Assembly: GCA_964456185.1 (NCBI GenBank)
Contig: CAYVZZ010000018.1
Span: 1 to 26,437, forward strand
From: CAYVZZ01 sp964456185
GTDB taxonomy: Bacteria > Pseudomonadota > Gammaproteobacteria > Pseudomonadales > Alcanivoracaceae
Length of the DNA stretch: 26,437 nucleotides
Reading direction: 5' to 3'
Of the stretch, positions 15,870-22,701 are shown one piece after another. The number at the start of each line of letters is the position of its first letter. The stretch's first letter is position 1. Below the pieces are notes generated by a model. The model ran no database searches, was not told the DNA's origin, and saw nothing but the letters and a program-made list of their open reading frames with translations. A program made the translations under genes and the position numbers.

Positions 15870-16501
15870 TTATTCGTAAATATGGCATCACATTAAGGCG
15901 GCTCACCATCGACGACATCGAAATGGTGCGCAAGGCACGCAACCGTGATGACATTCGTCATGCCATGTTCGACCAGCACCTCATCACACCGGAAGAGCAA
16001 GAACGCTGGTTTCACTCTATTGACAACCACAACAATCTTTACTTTATTGCCGATTACCAAGGCTGCTCCATCGGGCTAGCTTCTGGGAAAGACATGGACT
16101 GGCAAAAGCGCGAAAACGAGGGCGGATTATTCATCTGGGACACGCGTTACATCGGCAGCCACATTGCCGCGCGCATTTCCATTCTCATGATGCAATTCAG
16201 TTTTGAGCTATGTGGCGTAAAACGTACCTTCGCCCGCATCAACCCCAGCAACCCGCAAGCCAAGCACTACAGCCTGGCCATGGGTTACACCGCCACCAGC
16301 CACCCCAATTTACTGGTATTAACCCAAGCCGCCTACCAAAAGCACATTCCCAAACTGCGTTACTTGGCATCCAGTGGCAAAGACCTCAAGCCATTAAGCA
16401 TAGACGACATTGAATTTCCCGACATGGCGAAATACGGCTATCTCTATCGCGACTTGCCAGAAGACGTGCTATCGCTGATACGCCAGAAGTGCGCTATTTG
16501 A
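15866..16501 (+). CDS. GNAT-family acyltransferase
   Basis: This 211-residue protein has the RimJ/PseH-like GNAT pattern: ITLRRLTIDDIEMVRKARNR at the N-terminus, EEQERWFHSI, an acyl-CoA-binding region around YIGSHIAARISI and the LCGVKRTFARINPSNPQA segment. The N-terminus resembles PseH, which acetylates a UDP-amino sugar in flagellin glycan synthesis, so an amino-sugar acyltransferase using CoA or ACP donors is plausible. It starts in an ATGA overlap with the GT2 gene and ends the operon, 18 bases from the convergent Rieske gene. The extra C-terminal 60 or so residues are not recognised. Confidence 0.8.
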   Translation: MIIRKYGITLRRLTIDDIEMVRKARNRDDIRHAMFDQHLITPEEQERWFHSIDNHNNLYFIADYQGCSIGLASGKDMDWQKRENEGGLFIWDTRYIGSHIAARISILMMQFSFELCGVKRTFARINPSNPQAKHYSLAMGYTATSHPNLLVLTQAAYQKHIPKLRYLASSGKDLKPLSIDDIEFPDMAKYGYLYRDLPEDVLSLIRQKCAI

Positions 16502-16519
16502 ATGACTGATAAGAACTTG

Positions 16520-17551
16520 TCAGCCCTTCCTCGAGCGCATATACATCGCATGAAACGCCTTAATCTGGCTTTCCATGGATTGCAGCTGATACGGCTGGCC
16601 ACCAACTGAAGCCAAACCTTGCTGGCAGCTTTCCACAATCGGTTTATCTTCCTCCAACACGGCTCGGTTGGTAGTAATGGCCTGCTGCCGGATTTGTTCA
16701 CGCACGTTATTAGGTAGCTGCTGCAAGGCAGGCAGTTCAAACAACTGCCAATGCAAAACGGTGCGGTTAACGGCCAAAGGCTCCAGCCATCCCAGGTAGC
16801 CAATCAAATTGTTGGTATTCGCCAGAAACACATTGGGAAAAATATAACCATGCAAATAATGCGCAGCGGCACCGGGCAAATGGGCTAACGCTGTCAACTT
16901 GTCGCCCGTTTCAGGGCGGGACAACTGCCAAAGCGTATAATCACCCTGCCCTATTTCATCAAAGCACTTGGGCTGCGCACCCGCCTGACCAAACGTCTTT
17001 TGATGCACAAAGCCAACGTGATACGCCTCTAGCACATTCTCCACCAGCAGTTTCCAATTGCAGGCATGCTCCAGCTCACCCGTATCAAATGGCGCAGCAT
17101 ATTGCCATTGCAGGCGCTGCGCCAAGCGGGTGACTTCATCAAGTGGCGGTTCATCGCCATTCAAACCAGCGAAATACAACCCTGACGATTCGGCCACCGG
17201 ATACTGCGGCAACTGCCGGTTGGCAATTTGCTCTAGCTCAACAAAAGGCGCTTTGGTCAAAGCGCCATCATCGCCATAGCGCCAGCCATGGTAACGACAA
17301 CAAAACGCCCGTTTGCCGCAGCCCGGCGGGTCAATCAGCGCATTGCGATGCAAACACACGTTGTTGAAAGCACGCACCCCATCCGCCGTGCGTCGGCAAG
17401 TCAGGGCATAATGGCCAAGCTGCCAAGCGCGATACTGGCCAACAGCTGAGAAATCCATCGCCGTTCCGACAAAACAACGCGCAGCAAAATGGCGCCCCCA
17501 TTCCTCGTCAAGTAGGGCAGCATCGGTATAGGCATTACGCGGTAAAGGCAT
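16520..17551 (-). CDS. Rieske-type non-heme iron oxygenase (ring-hydroxylating alpha-subunit family)
   Basis: This 343-residue oxygenase has a Rieske [2Fe-2S] site, CLHRN with Cys66 and His68, then CRYHGWRY with Cys85 and His88. It is followed by the mononuclear iron site NVLEAYHVGFVH (His178 and His183) and a likely third ligand Asp302 in LEEDKPIVES. These proteins insert oxygen into a substrate using electrons from a separate reductase, none of which is encoded here. Three ATGs occur in a row (17557, 17554, 17551); AAGAAG is best spaced for the last. It is translated after the hydroxylase gene with a short gap and shares its transcript. The substrate is unknown. Confidence 0.9.
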   Translation of the reverse strand: MPLPRNAYTDAALLDEEWGRHFAARCFVGTAMDFSAVGQYRAWQLGHYALTCRRTADGVRAFNNVCLHRNALIDPPGCGKRAFCCRYHGWRYGDDGALTKAPFVELEQIANRQLPQYPVAESSGLYFAGLNGDEPPLDEVTRLAQRLQWQYAAPFDTGELEHACNWKLLVENVLEAYHVGFVHQKTFGQAGAQPKCFDEIGQGDYTLWQLSRPETGDKLTALAHLPGAAAHYLHGYIFPNVFLANTNNLIGYLGWLEPLAVNRTVLHWQLFELPALQQLPNNVREQIRQQAITTNRAVLEEDKPIVESCQQGLASVGGQPYQLQSMESQIKAFHAMYMRSRKG

Positions 17552-17562
17552 CATCATCTTCT

Positions 17563-18321
17563 TTATTTATCGGCTTTCACAAACGGCCAGTAGCATAGCC
17601 ACGCCAAGCGCAGCGGCAACAATGCCGCCCCAAGCAACCACTCGGGAATACGGGCTACACTATTGCGCAGTAATGCCTGAAACCGCGCAGAAAGCTTAAA
17701 TACCAGCCAATACAACGTAAATACTGCTAGCACCTGCCAACAAACCCACTTTCGTAAGTGCGCAAACTCAGGGCGAATCACATCCAAAAGCAGAATATAG
17801 CGTTTCTCATCCGTGTCGTTCACCGCTTCATGCGTATTGGCATCCAGAAACACCAGCGTTTTGCCCTCTTCCCAAGCACGCGTTTCACCACTCACCGTAA
17901 AAGTGCATTTTTCATTGGCCTTAGGCACCTGAATGCCCAAATGCACCCGATACACCGCATTCGTATCACCAAAATGCGGTAGGATGCGCGAATGCGGCTC
18001 AAGCAAATTAAGAGACACACCACAAAGCCTCGGAATCGGCTTCAAAATCGCCAGCAACTCAGCAAAGTGGTCGTAATCCTTGGTTTTCTTACCCCAGAAA
18101 ATCGGCGCAATCGTCTTCCAATTCTTCGGCGGAAACTGAATCTCCGCATCAAAATACGGCTCCAGTGCCTCATCATTTTCTAACAAAGGCGCCACCGCCT
18201 CACGAATCGCCGGAAACTGCTCCTCCAGGTACTCGCGCCATGGAAAGGCCTCATCAAAAAAAGCCGGTTCACTGCCCTGGTAAGCTTTTCCGTAAACACC
18301 AAACCAAAGACGCTCTTTCAT
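17563..18321 (-). CDS. Aspartyl/asparaginyl beta-hydroxylase family protein (AspH/LpxO-like), first copy
   Basis: This 252-residue Fe(II)/2-oxoglutarate oxygenase family member has the two iron-binding histidines His116 (RILPHFGD) and His164 (ANTHEAVN), and Arg174 ten residues later. That reproduces the His...His-x9-Arg spacing of human AspH, which also lacks a carboxylate ligand. A hydrophobic C-terminal region (about 195-212, and again near 230-245) suggests membrane association, as in LpxO, the lipid A acyl-chain hydroxylase of the same superfamily. It is upstream of and cotranscribed with the Rieske gene. A second family member is encoded at 21074-21808. Substrate unknown; lipid-linked acyl chains are one possibility. 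Confidence 0.88.
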   Translation of the reverse strand: MKERLWFGVYGKAYQGSEPAFFDEAFPWREYLEEQFPAIREAVAPLLENDEALEPYFDAEIQFPPKNWKTIAPIFWGKKTKDYDHFAELLAILKPIPRLCGVSLNLLEPHSRILPHFGDTNAVYRVHLGIQVPKANEKCTFTVSGETRAWEEGKTLVFLDANTHEAVNDTDEKRYILLLDVIRPEFAHLRKWVCWQVLAVFTLYWLVFKLSARFQALLRNSVARIPEWLLGAALLPLRLAWLCYWPFVKADK

Positions 18322-18399
18322 ATCTCAATCCTACTGACACAATCTGCTAAGCTACAGTACCATGGCACAGTATAACGCCCCGTCACAACTAGACTATTG

Positions 18400-19386
18400 A
18401 TGAATAACAACAAAATGAACCGAGCCGAGCCACCTATCTTTTTTATTATCAGCCGCCCGCGTACCGGCTCAACTTTATTGCGGACACTTTTAGATGCACA
18501 CCCTAATCTTCTCGTGCCACCCGAAAGCCCATTTATCTTTAAATTATTCCGCCGATATCATGCCGTGAACAACTGGAACGCAAAAACAATCGAACAATTT
18601 TGCAATCGACTACTAAAACAACGACGAATCAAGTATTGGGCACTTAACCGTCAGCAGCTGCAAAACGCATTAGACGCACAGGCAAAAACACTAAATTATT
18701 CAGCTGCGTGCAAACAGGTGCTACACAGCTACGACTCTTTGTACCAAAAAAGCGACATCAAGCAACTTGGTGCTCATCTGCCCTATCCCGACCAAATCAT
18801 CACCAAGTGGCCGCTTCTATTACAACTCTTTCCAAACGCAAAATTCATCCACATTGTTAGAGACTACCGCGACAACTACTTATCTGTTTGCCGTGCCAAA
18901 TTGGAGCGCAGCTCTATTCCATTGCAAATGACCTATTGGAACGGAATTAACCGTGCCGCCAAGCAAATATCAAGCGCCACTAATCAACTTCTGCAAATAC
19001 AGTATGAAACACTGGCAAGCAGCCCGAAAAAGACGCTAAAACAAATCTGCCAATTCATCGGTGTGGCTTTTTACCCGCAGCAGCTGGATTTTCACACCAC
19101 CCAAAAATCAGCAACTCAGCTTATCAACAGCAAGGCATTCAAGCGTTACCACAGCCATTTACTTCAACCGATTTCATCTCAATACACAGGCCAATGGCGA
19201 CAGCAAATGCCTACGCGACAAATCCAGTTAGCTGACTACATTGCATGCGCCACCGCCCCGGATGCCGGCTACTTTCCCCACAGCACAAAGGCTGCCGATT
19301 GGATAAAATGGTACCGGCCGCGCATTCAGTTCAATGAATGGCTACTGCAACAAAAGATACGGTATTATCGACGGTTATACCGCTAA
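18400..19386 (+). CDS. PAPS-dependent sulfotransferase family protein
   Basis: This 328-residue protein has the 5'-phosphosulfate-binding loop SRPRTGSTLLRTLLDAHP (about residues 18-35) and the 3'-phosphate motif FIHIVRDYRDNYLSV (about 149-163). These are the two PAPS-binding blocks of cytosolic- and Golgi-type sulfotransferases. It would transfer sulfate from PAPS to a hydroxyl or amine of a carbohydrate, lipid or small molecule. The frame also allows TTG at 18397, but the ATG at 18400 is taken; no strong ribosome binding site is seen. It overlaps the next gene (TAATG), so the two are coupled. Its codons look more A-rich than the acyl operon's, which may indicate separate acquisition. Confidence 0.85.
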   Translation: MNNNKMNRAEPPIFFIISRPRTGSTLLRTLLDAHPNLLVPPESPFIFKLFRRYHAVNNWNAKTIEQFCNRLLKQRRIKYWALNRQQLQNALDAQAKTLNYSAACKQVLHSYDSLYQKSDIKQLGAHLPYPDQIITKWPLLLQLFPNAKFIHIVRDYRDNYLSVCRAKLERSSIPLQMTYWNGINRAAKQISSATNQLLQIQYETLASSPKKTLKQICQFIGVAFYPQQLDFHTTQKSATQLINSKAFKRYHSHLLQPISSQYTGQWRQQMPTRQIQLADYIACATAPDAGYFPHSTKAADWIKWYRPRIQFNEWLLQQKIRYYRRLYR

Positions 19387-20348
19387 TGCTATCAGGCACT
19401 CTCACCAAATCACGCATAAGCCTCATTGCCGCGTTTCTAGTGCTCATCATTTCCGCCCCACTATTAATTGGCGGCACTCCCGTTTGGCTAGCCATTACTC
19501 AAATTGCACCACACTGGATCGTCGCATTTTTGATGCTATACATTGGTCGTTGGTATTGCGTCACTTGGCGGCTGCAGCTATTGCTTTCCCACCAAAGTCA
19601 TACGCTCTCTCGATGGCGCATTTTGCATATCAATCTCATCTGCACCCTGGCCGATGAAACCACCTTTGGCACCGCGACCCCCGGTGTTTGGCTTTACAGC
19701 TACAGTAAAGAAGGGGTAAACGGCTCAGCGGCTGCCGCAGCGGGGCTAACGGTAAACGCACTAAACGGCATTGCCCTAACACTACTTTTTCCCTTTATCT
19801 TGGTGTGGGCGTGGACGCAAACTCATGTCGCCATTAGCAACACAGCCTGGTTAGTCGGATTACCGCTTTTACTGTTCGGGCTTACCAGCTTGTTTATCTA
19901 CGCGCTTTTTAACCAACGCTTAATCAATTTTGTGCTGCGTTTTCCCGTCGAAAGAATACTACCTAAGCGCCTACATGCCGGTATGGACGAATTACTGCAA
20001 AAAACACGACAAATGCCACTGCGACAACTGCTGCTCGTGCTGTTGCTATCACTCATCAACTGGGCGATTCGCTTAAGCATTGTATATCTCGCCATTCTCA
20101 TGGTGGGGCATTACCTCCCCTGGGCGCAGGCAGCGCTGATTCACTTTGTGGGAGCCGTTACCGGACTGCTTATTCCTTTGCCCGGCGGCTTTCCGGCAGC
20201 TGATTTGTCCATCACGGCATTACTCAGCCAACACTTCGAGCTCGCCACCTGCATGAGCATTATTTTGCTGTGGCGGTTGATGACGCTGTACACCAACATA
20301 GTGGCGGGTGGTTTAGCGTTGTTGTGGTTGGGGTTACGAAGAAGTTAG
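19386..20348 (+). CDS. Flippase-like membrane protein (LPG-synthase TM / UPF0104 family)
   Basis: This very hydrophobic 320-residue protein has about seven or eight membrane segments and no soluble domain. The C-terminal signature LIPLPGGFPAADLSITALL resembles the PxPGG...E-like motif of the lysylphosphatidylglycerol-synthase transmembrane (AglD-type) family, whose members are thought to move lipid-linked molecules across membranes. The start is the ATG overlapping the sulfotransferase stop (TAATG), though the frame is open further upstream inside that gene. Coupling with a sulfotransferase suggests that a sulfated or sugar-bearing lipid is its cargo; this is inference. Confidence 0.8.
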   Translation: MLSGTLTKSRISLIAAFLVLIISAPLLIGGTPVWLAITQIAPHWIVAFLMLYIGRWYCVTWRLQLLLSHQSHTLSRWRILHINLICTLADETTFGTATPGVWLYSYSKEGVNGSAAAAAGLTVNALNGIALTLLFPFILVWAWTQTHVAISNTAWLVGLPLLLFGLTSLFIYALFNQRLINFVLRFPVERILPKRLHAGMDELLQKTRQMPLRQLLLVLLLSLINWAIRLSIVYLAILMVGHYLPWAQAALIHFVGAVTGLLIPLPGGFPAADLSITALLSQHFELATCMSIILLWRLMTLYTNIVAGGLALLWLGLRRS

Positions 20349-20413
20349 CTGCAAGATACAGGCTATTCCATTATCCAGCTCGGGAGCCCACTTTTGGCCA
20401 ATACATCCCACAA

Positions 20414-20511
20414 CGTCATCCTCGATGGCGCAGCCATCGGGGACCCAGTGACTTTGCTAGGCAAACCGATTTAAAGACGCTGGATCCCCGACCTGACGGT
20501 CGAGGATGACG
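20414..20511. repeat. Dispersed palindromic repeat, family R3, full copy
   Basis: The left arm (20414-20448) starts CGTCATCCTCGA and ends GGGGACCCAG. The right arm (20480-20511) is its reverse complement in outline, from CTGGATCCCC to GAGGATGACG. Each arm carries an internal hairpin, CGATGGC/GCCATCG at left and CGACC/GGTCG at right. It fills most of the space between the flippase-like gene and the RelB-like gene. Confidence 0.9.
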
Positions 20512-20606
20512 GGGAAGAGTAGCTATGGCAATGATGTTACAATGTATAGACAGTGTCATACAGAGCGCATTACAATAAGAAGAAGCCATCTATCGGAGGC
20601 AACGAC

Positions 20607-20855
20607 ATGGCCAACAGCAGCATTTCAGTGCGCACAGACGCAAAGGTCAAAGCCCAAGCACAAGCCATACTAGCCGATTTGGGGCTAGACATGAGCACGG
20701 CTATCAATTTGTTTTTGCGGCAAATCACCTACCGTCAGGGCATTCCCTTTGAGATCAAAAAACCACGAACAAACCATGTTCAGCTTGGTGGCTGGGAAGA
20801 TAAAATCAAAATAGCAGATGATTTTGATGCGCCGCCGGGTGATTCCACTAGCTAG
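20607..20855 (+). CDS. RelB/DinJ-family antitoxin
   Basis: This 82-residue protein begins with SISVRTDAKVKAQAQAILAD and continues LGLDMSTAINLFLRQI, the ribbon-helix-helix of RelB/DinJ antitoxins, then RQGIPFEIKKP. A GGAGG ribosome binding site lies 7 bases before the ATG at 20607; the frame extends further up but without homology. The C-terminus (GGWEDKIKIADDFDAPPGD) resembles the toxin-binding tail of antitoxins that pair with PIN-domain toxins more than the usual DinJ end, and a PIN-toxin remnant indeed follows. The cognate RelE/YafQ-type toxin is not seen. Confidence 0.85.
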   Translation: MANSSISVRTDAKVKAQAQAILADLGLDMSTAINLFLRQITYRQGIPFEIKKPRTNHVQLGGWEDKIKIADDFDAPPGDSTS

Positions 20856-20878
20856 GCGGCGTTAAAGCCTTTTTTACG

Positions 20879-21067
20879 CTCTGTCAAAACAACGCCATTC
20901 GATTCTTACCGATTAAGCCTGCCTATTTGCAACAGCTCCAACACCTTCCTTTTGTTCATCGGGATCCTTTTGACCGCCTACTAGTTGCAGCCGCGAAGAC
21001 AGAAGTCATTCCGATCATCACAGCCGACCAACACATTCATCAATATGCCGTTGAATCCATCTGGTGA
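20879..21067 (+). pseudogene. Remnant of a PIN-domain (VapC-like) toxin
   Basis: The frame ending at TGA 21065-21067 encodes HLPFVHRDPFDRLLVAAAK followed by VIPIITADQHIHQYAV and ESIW. This is the conserved C-terminal half of VapC/PIN toxins (pattern HRDPFDR, then TAD). The N-terminal half with the first catalytic Asp (usually in a LLDTH motif) is missing, and the frame upstream is non-homologous and has no proper start. It begins just after the RelB/DinJ-like antitoxin stop, the position expected for the partner toxin. Not functional. Confidence 0.78.
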
Positions 21068-21073
21068 TGACGT

Positions 21074-21808
21074 TCAACGATTACCCCGCCACCTATGCCA
21101 CACATAGCTCACCCAATGAAACAGCGGCCGCCCAAGTCGGGTTATCACGCGCGGCAGTAACTCTAATAACGGCCAGGCATGTTCATACAAGCGGCTCCAG
21201 TAGAGTGTGGCGCGTACGCCACTATCGACCCATATTTTTTGATGATGAAACTCGGGGCGCAAGATATCGACAATCAGCACAATACGTTGCTGGTCGCTGT
21301 GATTCCAAGCGGTGTGGGGGTAAATGTCGGTGAATGAAATGCATTTGCCCTGCTCCCAGGCTTTTGCCTCACCCGCCACTTCGATACCGCAACCAGGCAA
21401 GGCAGTGGGCACTTCTAGGCCGAGATGAACGCGGTAATAGGCATCCACATCGCCCACATGCAGGGCAATATCGGTGTGCGGTGACAACACACTGAAATAA
21501 GCCGTGGATATCCCGGGAATCTGCCGCAGCACACGCATGGTTTCAGGAAAAAGCAGCTGACGTTGCGGGTAATCCACCCCGTAAATGGATAGCTCGATTT
21601 GTTTCCAGCCTTTTTGTTTTTTCAAGCCATATTTCTGAAAGCAAATCTCGGCGCGTTTGGGGTCGGCCAAGTTGGCTTGTAACTCATGACGTATCTGCTC
21701 GGCCGCTTCTTCCAACAACGCCACGCCCTCAATCTCCGCCGTATCATTCCAGGGCGGAAAGCGGCCGAGGTAAAGGTCTTGGTGGTGGTTGAAGAAGGGT
21801 TTAGTCAT
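21074..21808 (-). CDS. Aspartyl/asparaginyl beta-hydroxylase family protein, second copy
   Basis: This 244-residue paralogue of the protein at 17563-18321 has His117 (DIALHVGD), His165 (IYPHTAWN) and Arg175. The 48-residue His-to-His gap and the His-to-Arg distance of 10 are the same as in the first copy. YYRVHLGLEVP and DILRPEF also match the first copy (YRVHLGIQVP and DVIRPEF). The N-terminal halves differ strongly. The C-terminal region is hydrophobic and Trp-rich, which may attach it to the membrane. A TTG three codons upstream is also possible; the ATG at 21808 is chosen. It is convergent with the antitoxin/PIN remnant. Confidence 0.86.
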   Translation of the reverse strand: MTKPFFNHHQDLYLGRFPPWNDTAEIEGVALLEEAAEQIRHELQANLADPKRAEICFQKYGLKKQKGWKQIELSIYGVDYPQRQLLFPETMRVLRQIPGISTAYFSVLSPHTDIALHVGDVDAYYRVHLGLEVPTALPGCGIEVAGEAKAWEQGKCISFTDIYPHTAWNHSDQQRIVLIVDILRPEFHHQKIWVDSGVRATLYWSRLYEHAWPLLELLPRVITRLGRPLFHWVSYVWHRWRGNR

Positions 21809-21848
21809 ACGGGTCAAATTTACTTATTATCAGAAATCGACAAACGTC

Positions 21849-22136
21849 TCAGCCTATAATATCGGCATACAAGTCCCGCCAATATGGATTGAATGCTTCA
21901 ATCATTTCCAACTTCTTGCGACGTGAAAACTTTTTGAGCTGCTTTTCGCGAGCGATAGCCGACAGCATCTCATCGTGTTGTTCCCACCATACCAAATGGT
22001 GCACTTTATAACGTTGGGTAAAGCCTTCTACAAATCCCTTTTTGTGCTGCCAAACACGTTGCACCAAATGACTAGTCACCCCGACATACAAAGTGCCATT
22101 TCGCCTGCTGGCCAACAAATAAACACAGGGTTGCAT
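21849..22136 (-). CDS. Small GIY-YIG nuclease-family protein
   Basis: This 95-residue single-domain GIY-YIG protein begins MQPCVYLLASRRNGTLYVGV, which gives the (G)VY and YVG pair of the family. It then has the arginine in LVQRVWQHKKG, the tyrosine/histidine stretch of the first helix, and the glutamate in IAREKQLKKFSR. An AGGAGG ribosome binding site lies 7 bases before the ATG at 22136; a longer frame through the N gap is not real. Free-standing proteins of this type (UPF0213-like) have no firmly established role. It is followed upstream by a dense R3 repeat cluster, discussed in the findings. Confidence 0.88.
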   Translation of the reverse strand: MQPCVYLLASRRNGTLYVGVTSHLVQRVWQHKKGFVEGFTQRYKVHHLVWWEQHDEMLSAIAREKQLKKFSRRKKLEMIEAFNPYWRDLYADIIG

Positions 22137-22228
22137 CCTTGCCTCCTGATGGTTGTTTTTGTTAAAAACTCTGGCCGAGAATACCAACAACTGCACCCCA
22201 TGCCTATCTCTCTCGTCACTTAGTCCCC

Positions 22229-22437
22229 CGTCGTCCTCGGTGGCGGAGCCATCGGGGACCCAGTAACTTTGCTGGGCGAACTNNNNNNNNNNNNNNNNNN
22301 NNNNNNNNNNNNNNNNNNNNNNNNNNNNNNNNNNNNNNNNNNNNNNNNNNNNNNNNNNNNNNNNNNNNNNNNNNNNNNNNNNGCTGGGCGAACTGATTGA
22401 AGACGCTGGATCCCCGACCTGGCGGTCGAGGATGACG
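22229..22437. repeat. Dispersed palindromic repeat, family R3, copy interrupted by the N gap
   Basis: The left arm begins CGTCGTCCTCGGTGGCG and runs to GGGGACCCAG. The right arm after the gap runs from CGCTGGATCCCCGACC to GAGGATGACG. If the 12 bases duplicated either side of the Ns are merged, the copy has the length of the other full R3 elements. Confidence 0.85.
22283..22382. other. Assembly gap (100 Ns)
   Basis: Exactly 100 Ns, the conventional size for a gap of unknown length. The 12 bases before it (22271-22282, GCTGGGCGAACT) are identical to the 12 bases after it (22383-22394), so the true gap may be zero. Confidence 0.99.
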
Positions 22438-22487
22438 GGGGAAGAAGCAGTCGAGGATGACGGGGGAAGAGGCGGTCGAGGAGGACG
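22420..22487. repeat. Tandem partial R3 right ends
   Basis: The right-arm terminal motif GGTCGAGGATGACGGGG recurs three times in a row with short A- and G-rich spacers (near 22424, 22450 and 22474), becoming degenerate in the last. A similar run follows the next R3 copy up to about 22680. These are tandem duplications of one end of the element. Confidence 0.75.
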
Positions 22488-22517
22488 ATAAAAAAACAAT
22501 CATCAACCTACCAGCAC

Positions 22518-22614
22518 CGTCGTCCTCGATGGTGCAACCATCGGGGACCCAGTGACTTTTCTGGGCGAACTAATTGAAGACGCTGGATCCCCGACCTGGC
22601 GGTCGAGGATGACG
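22518..22614. repeat. Dispersed palindromic repeat, family R3, full copy with degenerate tail
   Basis: Arms as in the 20414 copy: CGTCGTCCTCGATGG...CCATCGGGGACCCAG at the left, and CTGGATCCCCGACCTGG...GAGGATGACG at the right. From 22615 to about 22680 the right end is repeated in decayed form. It lies just past the stop of the GT-C-like gene. Confidence 0.9.
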
Positions 22615-22701
22615 GGAAAGAAGCGGCCGAGGATGGCGAATGGGAAGACGGTCGAGGATGACGAGAAAGAGGCGGTCGAATTAGGCACCTGTGCAACACA
22701 C

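Noticed and set aside
22420..22680. Possible CRISPR array in the tandem repeats
   Set aside because: The units are degenerate ends of a dispersed element with short irregular spacers of similar sequence, and no cas gene is present.
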